Source: HGM04593 sp964423665 (GTDB lineage Bacteria > Bacteroidota > Bacteroidia > Bacteroidales > Bacteroidaceae). From it: a stretch of DNA of 9,499 bases. Shown piece by piece: positions 1 through 6,909 of the stretch; position 1 is the first letter of the stretch; every line of letters begins with the position of its first letter. The notes beneath the pieces are model-generated. The model made no database searches and had not been told where the DNA came from. It saw only the letters and a list, made by a program, of their open reading frames with translations. Location: assembly GCA_964423665.1 (NCBI GenBank), contig CAYRFX010000075.1, positions 1-9,499 of the forward strand, in the 5' to 3' direction. The position numbers and the translations under genes were made by a program.

Positions 1-2743
1 AGAATTGTTTACTCTCGCTATAACCCTGCACGCTTGTGTAGCGGCAGGTGCTGCTCGGGATACTTAAATCCGGAATTATATTGGTAGTTGAGTCTTTAGA
101 GTTATATGGAATATAATATACCATGTAATCGGGGCTTTCAAAATTATATAATCCGAATGATGAACTTCTTGTAAAAGGAGAAACTCTTGTGTGTGGGCTC
201 ATTTGTTTAAAATAATTATTCAAATAAGGCAGGTTCATAAATGTATATATACTATTTGCTGTTTTAAGAGAATATCTTCCAAGCGAAATAAAATCCTCAT
301 AAAAGATGCTATAGTTCCCTTTGTTTGACATAACTCGTTCATAGGTAGCCACTATATCTTCACCGGTTCCACCTGTTACCGATTTACGTTTCTTGTAGTC
401 GCCCGTAATGATAATCTCCTTAAAATTAAGCATTTTTTCTACGTTTTTATGATGTAGATACTTGTGGTCAATTAAAGGTACAGAGTCCTTGTTATATTCG
501 CCATCTACAACAGCGAGTTGGTACCACATCATATTTGTAACCAAGGAATAACGTTCTTGTATGCTATATAAGACATCTTGTGGTCTTATCGTATAGCGGT
601 ATTGATATAAAGCTTCCCTGCGGGGATCTGTTTTCTCGGGTGAATGCAAACGAAGCGAATCTATACTTTGATATTTTTGTACCGAAGATATATCATCGTT
701 AACTACCTTCATTAATTCATCAAGTCGTCTTTCTTCGTATTTATATTCGCCTACATCAATATGTAAAAATGTAACATCGTTTGCATATTCCCATTCCTCG
801 AGGTAATTAAGTCGTAGCTCACTCATAGGAGGGCTGTTATAAATATTTTTTTTCTTTTTCCCGTTAATTTCTATTTCTTGCATCAAATATTCATTATTTC
901 CCAGCGTTTTCAGTAATTCACGTTGTTTGTTATCTTCCATTTGTAAGGAACTGCCCAACGTTTTTTCTCTGTATTGTAGAAGTCTTGTCGTTGGGGAAAA
1001 ATATCTATCAAGAGAAAATATATAGTTTATTCTATCGCTTTGTTTGAATTTTGTTTCCGGGGAAAGAGCTACGATTTTTCTTCCATGGAAATCGGTCAAT
1101 GTGATATTTAAGAAACCATTATCATTAGTGCGTATAACACGGCAGTTTGTAATGTTGTTATTATCAACAAAATCCATTCTTATTTTAGCAAATGGCTGTT
1201 CTCTAAGGATAATTTCATTAAGGTGCCCAAAATTCCTGTTTTTTGTTCTCAAATAAAACTTTCCCCTCAAAGTAATCCCCTTCTCCGGCTCGGCAAAATC
1301 CGACAGCTCGGCAGCCGTCAGCAAGTTCCAATCATACGCCGTCCAGCCATTGGTGAGCATCACAAGGTCGAGGTGCTCTTTCCTGTTTTTGTTACTACGG
1401 TCAAAATACTGCCCCGCATCGGGAATATACCCTCTAACCTCGGAGCCCAAGAGCATATAACTATACATATTATATCCCCACGAGGTCTGCACCTTTCCTG
1501 CCTGGTCCATCACCGAGACGGTGAACTCTGCATTCTTGTCAATTGGCAGGTTATCCTCCTGTTCAATGCAAAGCGAGACCTTCTCATGTGCCTTAGGAGC
1601 AAATTTGTGCAGATTCATATTATCAGCCTTCACCTTCAACTTCACCGTCCTTCTGTCATAAGCCTGCAAGGAATCATGCTCCACAAAGAAAAGACGCTCG
1701 GCAAGCGGAACATTACCGCTGAACACAACAGCTCTGCACACACCCTCATAAATATCATTCTTGTGAATAGTAAACCGTGTGTCGCTGTTAAGAATCTTCC
1801 TGTAAAATCCCAAGCTGCTGCGATGCAACACTGCAAAACCAAGTTCCGTGCCGGCAGGGTAGTTGTTCCTTATCACAAAGTTCACACTATCCTTGCTCTC
1901 GCTCAATGAAACCACCACACCCTGCTTCTCCGCAGCCGGCAGCTTGAAACGATGCTTTTTCCTCTTCCCTTTATCATTTTCAATAAAAACCTCGGCAAGA
2001 TATTTCACCCCCGCCTGCGGAGTGAATGTAAAGGAGCCCTTTCCCATGTGCACAGGAGAGCTCTTCAATAGCTCTTTTCCATCGGCAAACAGTGTTACGG
2101 TCTCATTTACCTCCACACCTCTCACACCAAGAATCTCATACGCCACACGGCTTGTGATACCGCTCACAAGATGTCCGCCCTCGGGGTAAAAGTTAAGTTC
2201 GCATTTCTTGTTATCTTCATAGAACCATACCTTATTCTTGTCTCTATAACGTCGCTCTCTCAATAACATGTTGCGAAAAGTCCAGTCTCCGTTATTTACC
2301 TTGTCGAAAACCGGGAACACACGGCTGAAGTGAGCGTGTTCCCCGCGGTTAAGCATATAACGCGTGTAAGCCCTCACCTCAAAATATCCCGAATAATACA
2401 GAGGGTCTAAATAAAACTCTCCCACACAAGTGCCGGCATCGTCCAACTTGTATTTTTCAGTTTTAATAACATATCCCTCGGGTGCAGTAAGTTCCACATA
2501 AAGCACCTTGCTGAACTCTGTGGGGCGGTCATCATTGTTGCTTGTAACCGAAGCTTTGAACCACAAAGTGTCCCCCAGGAAATACGCCGTATTATCGAAC
2601 TGCATATACACCTGCTCCTGTGGCATTATGCGCCCCACCTGCAACGCACGCATAGCTGCGCTGTCTGTGGGTGTTTGGGAGAAGACTCTGCCAATTGAAA
2701 ATACGCCTAATATAAACCCAAGTAATATTCTTAGTATCTTCAT
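1..2743 (-). CDS. Exported MG2 (alpha-2-macroglobulin-like) domain protein, 3' end outside the window
   Basis: The minus strand is open without a stop from the ATG at 2743 to the window edge, giving about 914 codons; the C-terminus is missing. The first residues, MKILRILLGFILGVFSIGRVFSQ in two parts (MKILRILLGF, ILGVFSIGRVFSQ), are a signal peptide probably cut near residue 22. Residues ~43-140 contain QVYMQFDNTAYFLGDTLWFK, the typical start of a macroglobulin MG2 beta-sandwich domain in large Bacteroidetes exported proteins, followed by AYTRYMLN. LNFYPEGGHLVSG (~183-195) opens a second conserved beta-rich region. LTNGWTAYDW lies just before residue 498. From memory, relatives are annotated as MG2-domain, carboxypeptidase-regulatory-like or TonB-plug-like proteins of 850 residues or more, with no established function. 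No thioester motif of true alpha-2-macroglobulins is visible. An envelope or outer-membrane location is inferred. Base composition falls sharply beyond codon ~498. A gene call is near certain; the function is not. Confidence 0.85.
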   Translation of the reverse strand, partial: MKILRILLGFILGVFSIGRVFSQTPTDSAAMRALQVGRIMPQEQVYMQFDNTAYFLGDTLWFKASVTSNNDDRPTEFSKVLYVELTAPEGYVIKTEKYKLDDAGTCVGEFYLDPLYYSGYFEVRAYTRYMLNRGEHAHFSRVFPVFDKVNNGDWTFRNMLLRERRYRDKNKVWFYEDNKKCELNFYPEGGHLVSGITSRVAYEILGVRGVEVNETVTLFADGKELLKSSPVHMGKGSFTFTPQAGVKYLAEVFIENDKGKRKKHRFKLPAAEKQGVVVSLSESKDSVNFVIRNNYPAGTELGFAVLHRSSLGFYRKILNSDTRFTIHKNDIYEGVCRAVVFSGNVPLAERLFFVEHDSLQAYDRRTVKLKVKADNMNLHKFAPKAHEKVSLCIEQEDNLPIDKNAEFTVSVMDQAGKVQTSWGYNMYSYMLLGSEVRGYIPDAGQYFDRSNKNRKEHLDLVMLTNGWTAYDWNLLTAAELSDFAEPEKGITLRGKFYLRTKNRNFGHLNEIILREQPFAKIRMDFVDNNNITNCRVIRTNDNGFLNITLTDFHGRKIVALSPETKFKQSDRINYIFSLDRYFSPTTRLLQYREKTLGSSLQMEDNKQRELLKTLGNNEYLMQEIEINGKKKKNIYNSPPMSELRLNYLEEWEYANDVTFLHIDVGEYKYEERRLDELMKVVNDDISSVQKYQSIDSLRLHSPEKTDPRREALYQYRYTIRPQDVLYSIQERYSLVTNMMWYQLAVVDGEYNKDSVPLIDHKYLHHKNVEKMLNFKEIIITGDYKKRKSVTGGTGEDIVATYERVMSNKGNYSIFYEDFISLGRYSLKTANSIYTFMNLPYLNNYFKQMSPHTRVSPFTRSSSFGLYNFESPDYMVYYIPYNSKDSTTNIIPDLSIPSSTCRYTSVQGYSESKQF

Positions 2744-2852
2744 GCGGAATTGAGGTGTGTATATGATTAAAGAAAAGTTATCTTATATAGTTTGTGTATT
2801 AAGCATGTTACTGCGCAACAATGGTGCTTGGGGCTTTCATTGAGGTTTACTG

Positions 2853-2860
2853 CAAATGTA
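2853..2860 (-). promoter_or_regulatory. Possible Bacteroidetes -7 box for the MG2 gene
   Basis: On the minus strand this reads TACATTTG, matching the Bacteroidetes consensus TAnnTTTG. It lies about 110 bases before the MG2 gene's ATG. No clear TTTG -33 partner is found at the expected ~19-21 base spacing, so the call rests on the -7 box alone and could be chance in AT-rich DNA. Confidence 0.3.
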
Positions 2861-2920
2861 TGATAATGTATTGTAATTTCTAAGTGTTTAGAAATAAAAC
2901 ATAATGCTTGCTACTAAACT

Positions 2921-2986
2921 TTAACTTTTATTTTTAGTAATTGCAGAATTTCGCTTCTCGTTTAGTTCGTCAAGCCTTTTCTGCAT
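2921..2986 (-). CDS. Possible 21-codon small ORF after the frameshifted gene
   Basis: An ATG ten bases after the stop of the upstream minus-strand gene opens a short frame encoding a charged, helix-prone peptide beginning MQKRLDELNEKRNS and ending in TAA. An in-frame TAA stands directly before the ATG, so it is not the tail of a longer frame. It could be a small downstream protein, a remnant, or chance. The 7-base inverted repeat TGCAGAA (2942-2948) / TTCTGCA (2979-2985) lies inside it, so the stretch could instead be an untranslated tail. I do not recognise the peptide. Confidence 0.15.
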   Translation of the reverse strand: MQKRLDELNEKRNSAITKNKS

Positions 2987-2996
2987 CTTTTATCCG

Positions 2997-3536
2997 TTAC
3001 CACCATTGAGGTTTTAATGTTCGTTCTCCCTTGTCATAATATTCTGCAACGGATACTTGTGCACCTTTCTCCTCGCTCCACACAATTGATATAGGCATTC
3101 TTCCATATCCCATGATGTAGAAGAATTTGTAGCGAGGCGAAGTGCCTTTGTCTCCTTCAATGGTTCTTACATCAGTTTTGCAATCGTGGAAATCGTCGGA
3201 GTATGAACGTTGGAATATTTGATAATCTGTCAATATGCCATCCTCGTTAAAATGGGCTCCACAATATACTGCATAGGAGTATCCTCTCTCTTTGTACCCC
3301 TTTAACTTTATAGGGCTTTTTACCCCCTTTTGTTGTTTGCTAAAATCCATGGTATATTCCAGCTGTTCTTCCCATGTGAGGTTGTTTCTTGTATCGTTGC
3401 TGTATTGCTCAAAGAATTCTGTTTTTGCATTTGCTCTGTTCTCTTCAATCCATTTGAGATTAAATTTGTCTGTTTGCACGGCAATAGTGTCATAGAACGA
3501 GCCGGGGAATGGGAAAAAGTTGTTCAAATTCAGCAT
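2997..3536 (-). CDS. 3' fragment of the frameshifted exported protein
   Basis: This frame encodes 179 residues from the ATG at 3536, MLNLNNFFPFPGSFYDTIAV onward, to ...ERTLKPQWW. It has no signal peptide or membrane segment. It is rich in aromatic and charged residues and contains YSYAVYCGAHFNEDG and FFYIMGYGRMPISIVWSEEK. Its amino acid use is that of a real protein. The open frame continues upstream of this ATG to the A8 run, which supports its being the distal part of the gene that starts at 3792. No known fold is recognised. Confidence 0.55.
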   Translation of the reverse strand: MLNLNNFFPFPGSFYDTIAVQTDKFNLKWIEENRANAKTEFFEQYSNDTRNNLTWEEQLEYTMDFSKQQKGVKSPIKLKGYKERGYSYAVYCGAHFNEDGILTDYQIFQRSYSDDFHDCKTDVRTIEGDKGTSPRYKFFYIMGYGRMPISIVWSEEKGAQVSVAEYYDKGERTLKPQWW

Positions 3537-3546
3537 AGAGAATGCG

Positions 3547-3792
3547 TCAAACGAGCTTTGTGTTGCATGCTCTTTTTTTTACTTTGTGATGCCATATAAG
3601 TCTTTCCAGATAGGTTACAACATAAATCTTATTATCCTTTCCGTAAAGTACGGCATCTTCTAAGTTCTCTCTAATGGACCGGTATTTTTTCTTATGAACG
3701 ATATTCCGATAAGAGGTTGTATCGTTTCTTTCAACTGCATTTATCGAAATGCTTGTTGCAAGAATAAAACATATTATGGTTAATAATTTCAT
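3547..3792 (-). CDS. 5' fragment of the frameshifted exported protein
   Basis: As read, this frame encodes 81 residues: a signal peptide (residues 1 to ~19, cleavage after INA) and a short charged region with RSIRENLEDAVLYGKDNKIY and VVTYLERLIWHH. The last ~9 residues (RACNTKLV) are out-of-frame sequence after the A8 run. If translated alone it would give a truncated exported peptide. The ATG at 3792 is supported by the signal peptide and by a TAACTTTG box about 55 bases upstream. Confidence 0.5.
   Translation of the reverse strand: MKLLTIICFILATSISINAVERNDTTSYRNIVHKKKYRSIRENLEDAVLYGKDNKIYVVTYLERLIWHHKVKKRACNTKLV
3573..3580 (-). repeat. A8 homopolymer at the frame break
   Basis: Eight consecutive A on the coding (minus) strand, in the context GT-A8-GAGC. 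The upstream codons read GTA AAA AAA AGA. The downstream frame is reached by skipping one base (+1) or by losing one A. Runs of this kind are prone to replication and transcription slippage. Confidence 0.75.
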
Positions 3793-3846
3793 AAATTGTG
3801 TGATTTTTAAGTGGAATATTGCTTTTTTGTTGGTAAATCCTCAATG

Positions 3847-3854
3847 CAAAGTTA
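3847..3854 (-). promoter_or_regulatory. Probable -7 box for the frameshifted gene
   Basis: The minus strand reads TAACTTTG, followed by C, an exact fit to TAnnTTTG. It lies about 55 bases before the ATG at 3792, a normal leader length. A TTTG -33 element is not clear; a CTTG at 3870-3873 is spaced too closely. Confidence 0.4.
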
Positions 3855-3882
3855 CTTAAATAAAAAAAACAAGCAGAATTTT

Positions 3883-3913
3883 TTTGCCTGTAAAACCTGT
3901 CTTGTGTGTTTTG
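3883..3913 (+). promoter_or_regulatory. Weak promoter candidate for surE-lpxB
   Basis: TTTG at 3883-3886 is followed after 19 bases by GTGTTTTG (3906-3913). The second element matches the Bacteroidetes -7 box only in its TTTG half. The spacing is right. This would give a leader of roughly 180 bases before surE. No exact TAnnTTTG was found on the plus strand in this interval. Confidence 0.2.
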
Positions 3914-4102
3914 TAATGCGGTGATTATAAATAATATATACGGTGTGGTGGTAGAAAAATCTGTCCGATGGTCTTGGAGCGTGGTTTTTACCCTCTTTTT
4001 CTCGCAGAGATGGTTATGCGGGAGTTTTTTTTCATTCCTTCTTCTCTTGTTGGTTTTTGCCGCTTTTTTCAGTATCTTCGCCATATATTTATAATAATTG
4101 CT

Positions 4103-4879
4103 ATGAGTAACAAGCCTCTTATATTGGTTTCTAACGATGATGGTTATCTTGCCAAGGGTATAAACAGCCTTGTGCAGGTATTAAAGGAGTTTGGTGATGT
4201 TGTTGTGGTGGCTCCCCACACAGGGCGGTCGGGCAAAGGTTGTGCCATAACAAGCGAGACGCCGATAAAAGTGTGGGAGGTCTCTGCCTCTCCCGGCGTA
4301 ACGGTGTATGCTTGCACAGGCACTCCGTGCGATTGCATAAAGCTTGCTTGCCATGCAGTTGTGCCGCGCACCCCCTCGCTCATTGTGGCTGGTATAAATC
4401 ATGGCGATAATTCTGCCGTGAATGCCCATTATTCGGGTACTATGGGTGCTGTGTTGGAGGGTTGCATGAAGGGGATTCCTTCAATTGCATTTTCTCTCTG
4501 CTCCCATGATGCCGATGCCGATTTTTCTCCAACATTCCCCTACATACGTCGCATTGTGGGCGAGGTGCTTCAACGCGGGTTCCCGGCAGGCAGTTGCTTG
4601 AACGTGAATTTCCCAGACAGCCCCTCCTATGCAGGCGTAAAAGTGTGTCGGCAGGCTTTGGGCAGCTGGGTGAACGAGTGGGAGGGTCACAATCACCCAC
4701 GAGGCGGGCAGTGGTGGTGGCTCACCGGTGAGTTTGAGAAACAGGATACCGATGAGGCTGCCGACAGAGTTGCACTCGATAATAATTTTGTGGCAATCAC
4801 CCCCACAAAGATTGATTTTACCGATTATGCCTTGCTTGCAGACATGCAAACGTGGGAGGATTTTTGTAATCCTATTTAA
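4103..4879 (+). CDS. surE: 5'/3'-nucleotidase SurE
   Basis: The product has 258 residues, the normal SurE length. SurE is a cytoplasmic metal-dependent phosphatase that removes phosphate from nucleoside 5'- and 3'-monophosphates. The N-terminal motif ILVSNDDG supplies the acidic metal pair D12-D13. RSGKG contributes S43. VAGINHGDN (~95-103) carries N99, followed by the family signature YSGTMGAVLEG. The C-terminal part has WWWLTG and the usual late TDYALL segment. An in-frame ATG at 3968 would add 45 residues before the conserved MSNKPLILVSNDDG start; those residues have no place in the fold, so 4103 is chosen. lpxB follows 11 bases after the stop, so the two are probably co-transcribed. All expected active-site residues are present. 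Confidence 0.96.
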   Translation: MSNKPLILVSNDDGYLAKGINSLVQVLKEFGDVVVVAPHTGRSGKGCAITSETPIKVWEVSASPGVTVYACTGTPCDCIKLACHAVVPRTPSLIVAGINHGDNSAVNAHYSGTMGAVLEGCMKGIPSIAFSLCSHDADADFSPTFPYIRRIVGEVLQRGFPAGSCLNVNFPDSPSYAGVKVCRQALGSWVNEWEGHNHPRGGQWWWLTGEFEKQDTDEAADRVALDNNFVAITPTKIDFTDYALLADMQTWEDFCNPI

Positions 4880-4890
4880 TAAACTGTTAT

Positions 4891-6033
4891 ATGAAATATT
4901 ATCTTATAGTAGGTGAGGCCTCGGGCGACCTGCATGCCTCTAATCTGATGAAAGCTCTAAAAGCTGCCGATAACAAGGCGGAGTTCCGTTTCTTTGGAGG
5001 CGACCTTATGTCCCAAGTGGGCGGAACCTGTGTGAAGCACTACCGCGACTGCGCTTTCATGGGATTTATTCCGGTGTTGATGAACCTGCGCACGATATTT
5101 GCCAATATGGCAATGTGCAAGAAGGATATAAAGGAGTGGCAGCCCGACGCTCTTATTCTGGTAGATTATCCGGGCTTTAATCTTTCCATCGCACAGGATA
5201 TTCACAAAACAACCTCAATCCCTGTGTATTATTACATCGCCCCTAAAATTTGGGCATCGCGCGAGGGTAGAATAAAGAATATAAAACGTGATGTAGATGC
5301 TCTTTTCTCTATTCTTCCTTTTGAGGTGGAGTATTTCAAGAAGCACAATTACGAAATAAATTATATTGGGAACCCTTGCGTTGATGCGGTCGATGCCTTT
5401 CTGCGCTCCAATAAACGTGACGATGCCTGGTTCAGGGCAGCCAATAATTTGGGTGAAAAGCCCATTGTGGCACTGTTGGCAGGCAGCCGCAAGCATGAGA
5501 TAAAAGACAATCTGCCACAGATGTTGCAGGCAATGGAAAAATATCCTCAGTATCAGCCGGTTATTGCCGGTGCTCCCGGTATCGACAAAGAGTTGTATGC
5601 GCCTTATCTGCAAGCTGGTGCAGCCATCATCTTCGGCGGCACTTATCGTTTGTTGCAACACTCCCATGCTGCAATAGTAACATCGGGCACGGCAACACTT
5701 GAAACCGCGCTTTTCCGTGTTCCTCAGGTGGTTTGTTACAGCACGCCCGTTCCGTGGCTCATATCAAAACTGAAACCTCTCTTTCTAAAGGTAAAATATA
5801 TCTCGCTGGTAAACCTCATTGCCGGCAATGAGGTGGTGCGCGAGCTTGTTGCCGCCGATATGACAGTGAAGAATATCACAGACGAAATAGGCAAGCTTCT
5901 GCCCGATGATTCGCCCGCGCGGCAAGCCATGCTCGACGGGTATAGCCGCATGATAGATATTCTTGGCGAGCCCGGAGCATCGGAGCACGCAGCCGAGAAG
6001 ATGGTGCAGTTATTAATAAACGAGAAAAGATGA
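4891..6033 (+). CDS. lpxB: Lipid-A-disaccharide synthase LpxB
   Basis: The product has 380 residues, the usual length. LpxB is a peripheral inner-membrane GT-B glycosyltransferase (family GT19). It joins UDP-2,3-diacylglucosamine to lipid X, forming the tetraacyl disaccharide 1-phosphate of lipid A. Visible motifs are GEASGD (8-13), VDYPGFN (91-97), YIAPKIWASREGR (115-127), the C-terminal nucleotide-binding strand LLAGSRKHEI (195-204), SGTATLE (265-271) and LVNLIAGNEVVREL (306-319). The ATG lies 11 bases after the surE stop, with no Shine-Dalgarno sequence. The final codons, from L375 to the TGA, form the left arm of a 26-base palindrome, so the protein's last residues (LINEKR) are bound up with the terminator sequence. 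The gene converges on cdsA. Confidence 0.97.
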   Translation: MKYYLIVGEASGDLHASNLMKALKAADNKAEFRFFGGDLMSQVGGTCVKHYRDCAFMGFIPVLMNLRTIFANMAMCKKDIKEWQPDALILVDYPGFNLSIAQDIHKTTSIPVYYYIAPKIWASREGRIKNIKRDVDALFSILPFEVEYFKKHNYEINYIGNPCVDAVDAFLRSNKRDDAWFRAANNLGEKPIVALLAGSRKHEIKDNLPQMLQAMEKYPQYQPVIAGAPGIDKELYAPYLQAGAAIIFGGTYRLLQHSHAAIVTSGTATLETALFRVPQVVCYSTPVPWLISKLKPLFLKVKYISLVNLIAGNEVVRELVAADMTVKNITDEIGKLLPDDSPARQAMLDGYSRMIDILGEPGASEHAAEKMVQLLINEKR

Positions 6034-6064
6034 GCCACGGCTCATCTTTTCTCGTTTATTAATA
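6011..6064. terminator. Long perfect palindrome, likely bidirectional terminator between lpxB and cdsA
   Basis: Positions 6011-6036 and 6039-6064 are exact reverse complements (26 pairs, centre AC). The inner arm is CGAGAAAAGATGAGCC and the outer part is TATTAATAAA. The left arm includes the lpxB stop codon; the right arm ends 11 bases before the cdsA stop codon. On both strands an AAAAGATGAGCC / GGCTCATCTTTT hairpin is followed by AT-rich sequence, as expected of a factor-independent terminator serving convergent genes. The arms are much longer than a terminator needs. Confidence 0.8.
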
Positions 6065-6075
6065 TTTAAGTTCTT

Positions 6076-6909
6076 TTATAATACCCCGACGATGCTCAAA
6101 TAAATCATTACGCAGGGTGCCGCAAGCAAGGTGCTGTCGAAGCGGTCGAGCATGCCACCATGCCCGGGCAGAATATTTCCGGAATCTTTAATTCCCATCT
6201 CGCGTTTCATGCAAGATTCTATCAGGTCGCCATAAGTGCCGGCAACAGCCACCACAGCAGCCATTCCCATCCATTGCCACATATTCATCTGGTTAAAGAA
6301 GAGCGACATTACATAACCGGCAATCATAGCCACCGCAAAACCACCGATAGTGCCCTCCCAAGTCTTTTTAGGCGACACTCGCTCCCACATCTTGTGGCGT
6401 CCTATGGAGCAGCCTACAAAGAATGCACCGGTGTCGTTGCACCAGATGAAAACAAAGATGGCAAGGGGGAGTGCGTAGTTGTATGTGCTGCCTGTTGCCC
6501 CCACCGTAGATATAATATTAAGCAGAGCGAATGGCAGTGCTGCATACAGTTGGGAAAGCGCAAAATAGGCATAATCGTCGAGTGAGCTGCCCTCGGTGCT
6601 GAACAGTCTGCGAATAAAAGTATATACTAAAAGTAACGCATAGGGCGCAAACAGCAGGGTGTTATCGGTTATCCCCAAATGTGTCTTTGCATAGAATGCA
6701 AAAAAGAGATATCCGCCCCCTATTACTGCAATAAGGGTGCTGAATGTGGTTTTCTTGTAACTGTGTACAAGGTTGCAGAACTCATTCACGGCAAGCATTG
6801 TAACTATTGTGAACAGAGCACCAAACGAGGTGTGCCCGTAAAGAATTGCACCCAGCAGGGTGATGCCGAAAGCGGCTCCTGTGAGTATGCGTACAAGTAG
6901 TTTATTCAT
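6076..6909 (-). CDS. cdsA: Phosphatidate cytidylyltransferase CdsA
   Basis: The product has 277 residues from the ATG at 6909. CdsA is a multi-pass inner-membrane enzyme that makes CDP-diacylglycerol from phosphatidate and CTP, the branch point of phospholipid synthesis. About eight hydrophobic segments are visible. IWCNDTGAFFVG (~155-166) and SPKKTWEGTIGG (~179-190) precede the C-terminal CDP-DAG synthase signature, which runs from S232 to D258 with KREMGIKDSGNILPGHGG and DRFD. YGDLIES supplies the acidic D228. An upstream ATG at 6954 would add 15 residues reading ftsH sequence in another frame; MNKLLVRILTGAAFG is the natural start. The start overlaps the end of ftsH by 8 bases (ATGAATAA), indicating translational coupling. 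It is the last gene of the operon. Confidence 0.95.
   Translation of the reverse strand: MNKLLVRILTGAAFGITLLGAILYGHTSFGALFTIVTMLAVNEFCNLVHSYKKTTFSTLIAVIGGGYLFFAFYAKTHLGITDNTLLFAPYALLLVYTFIRRLFSTEGSSLDDYAYFALSQLYAALPFALLNIISTVGATGSTYNYALPLAIFVFIWCNDTGAFFVGCSIGRHKMWERVSPKKTWEGTIGGFAVAMIAGYVMSLFFNQMNMWQWMGMAAVVAVAGTYGDLIESCMKREMGIKDSGNILPGHGGMLDRFDSTLLAAPCVMIYLSIVGVL

Larger units (their letters stand above)
2997..3792 (-). pseudogene. Frameshifted gene for an unrecognised exported protein (~264 residues if restored)
   Basis: Two minus-strand frames appear to be halves of one gene. The 5' half (ATG at 3792) begins with a signal peptide, MKLLTIICFILATSISINA. It reads through ...YLERLIWHHKVKK and then leaves frame at a run of eight A (T on the plus strand, 3573-3580), stopping at 3547. 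The 3' half is open from that A run to the TAA at 2997. Removing one A joins them as HKVKKEHATQSSFDAFSMLN, giving about 264 residues. The 3' half alone has no signal peptide, and its first ATG (3536) lies inside the joined frame. It could be a decayed gene, a phase-variable gene switched off, a gene rescued by slippage at the A run, or a sequencing error. The family is not recognised; the predicted product is periplasmic or a lipid-free exported protein. It lies divergent to surE. Confidence 0.65.
3793..4102. other. 310-base divergent intergenic region upstream of surE
   Basis: No supported gene lies here. The DNA is AT-rich with several T tracts (7 T at 3879-3885, 8 T at 4024-4031). The left part holds a good minus-strand -7 box for the frameshifted gene and a weak plus-strand promoter candidate for surE. 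Frames on both strands (a hydrophobic 62-codon GTG-start frame, an in-frame extension of surE, and a basic minus-strand frame) overlap one another and look like composition effects. I see no riboswitch or RNA gene. Confidence 0.6.

Noticed and set aside
1223..1909. 228-codon plus-strand frame
   Set aside because: It lies wholly antisense to the MG2 gene, whose own frame has a signal peptide and family motifs. The plus-strand product has no recognisable features.
2942..2985. TGCAGAA/TTCTGCA inverted repeat as terminator of the frameshifted gene
   Set aside because: Only 7 pairs with a 30-base spacer and no clear T run directly after it on the minus strand. Too weak to call.
3573..3580. Classical -1 programmed frameshift at A AAA AAA G
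   Set aside because: The join needs a +1 shift (or -2), not -1, and no stimulatory pseudoknot is visible. Homopolymer length change or transcriptional slippage is the better reading.
3731..4084. 117-codon minus-strand frame with a very basic start
   Set aside because: It overlaps the signal-peptide start of the 3792 gene in another frame. Its Lys/Arg richness reflects A-rich DNA, and no motif is recognised.
3906..4094. 62-codon hydrophobic frame ending just before surE
   Set aside because: It starts with GTG, has no start signal, and its hydrophobicity comes from T-rich DNA. It overlaps another open frame in the same interval. Not supported as a gene or leader peptide.
3968..4102. N-terminal extension of SurE by 45 residues
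   Set aside because: SurE proteins start directly before the ILVSNDDG motif. The extension is T-rich translation without family similarity.
4481..4849. 122-codon minus-strand frame antisense to surE
   Set aside because: surE is complete and conserved on the plus strand. The antisense product shows no family features.
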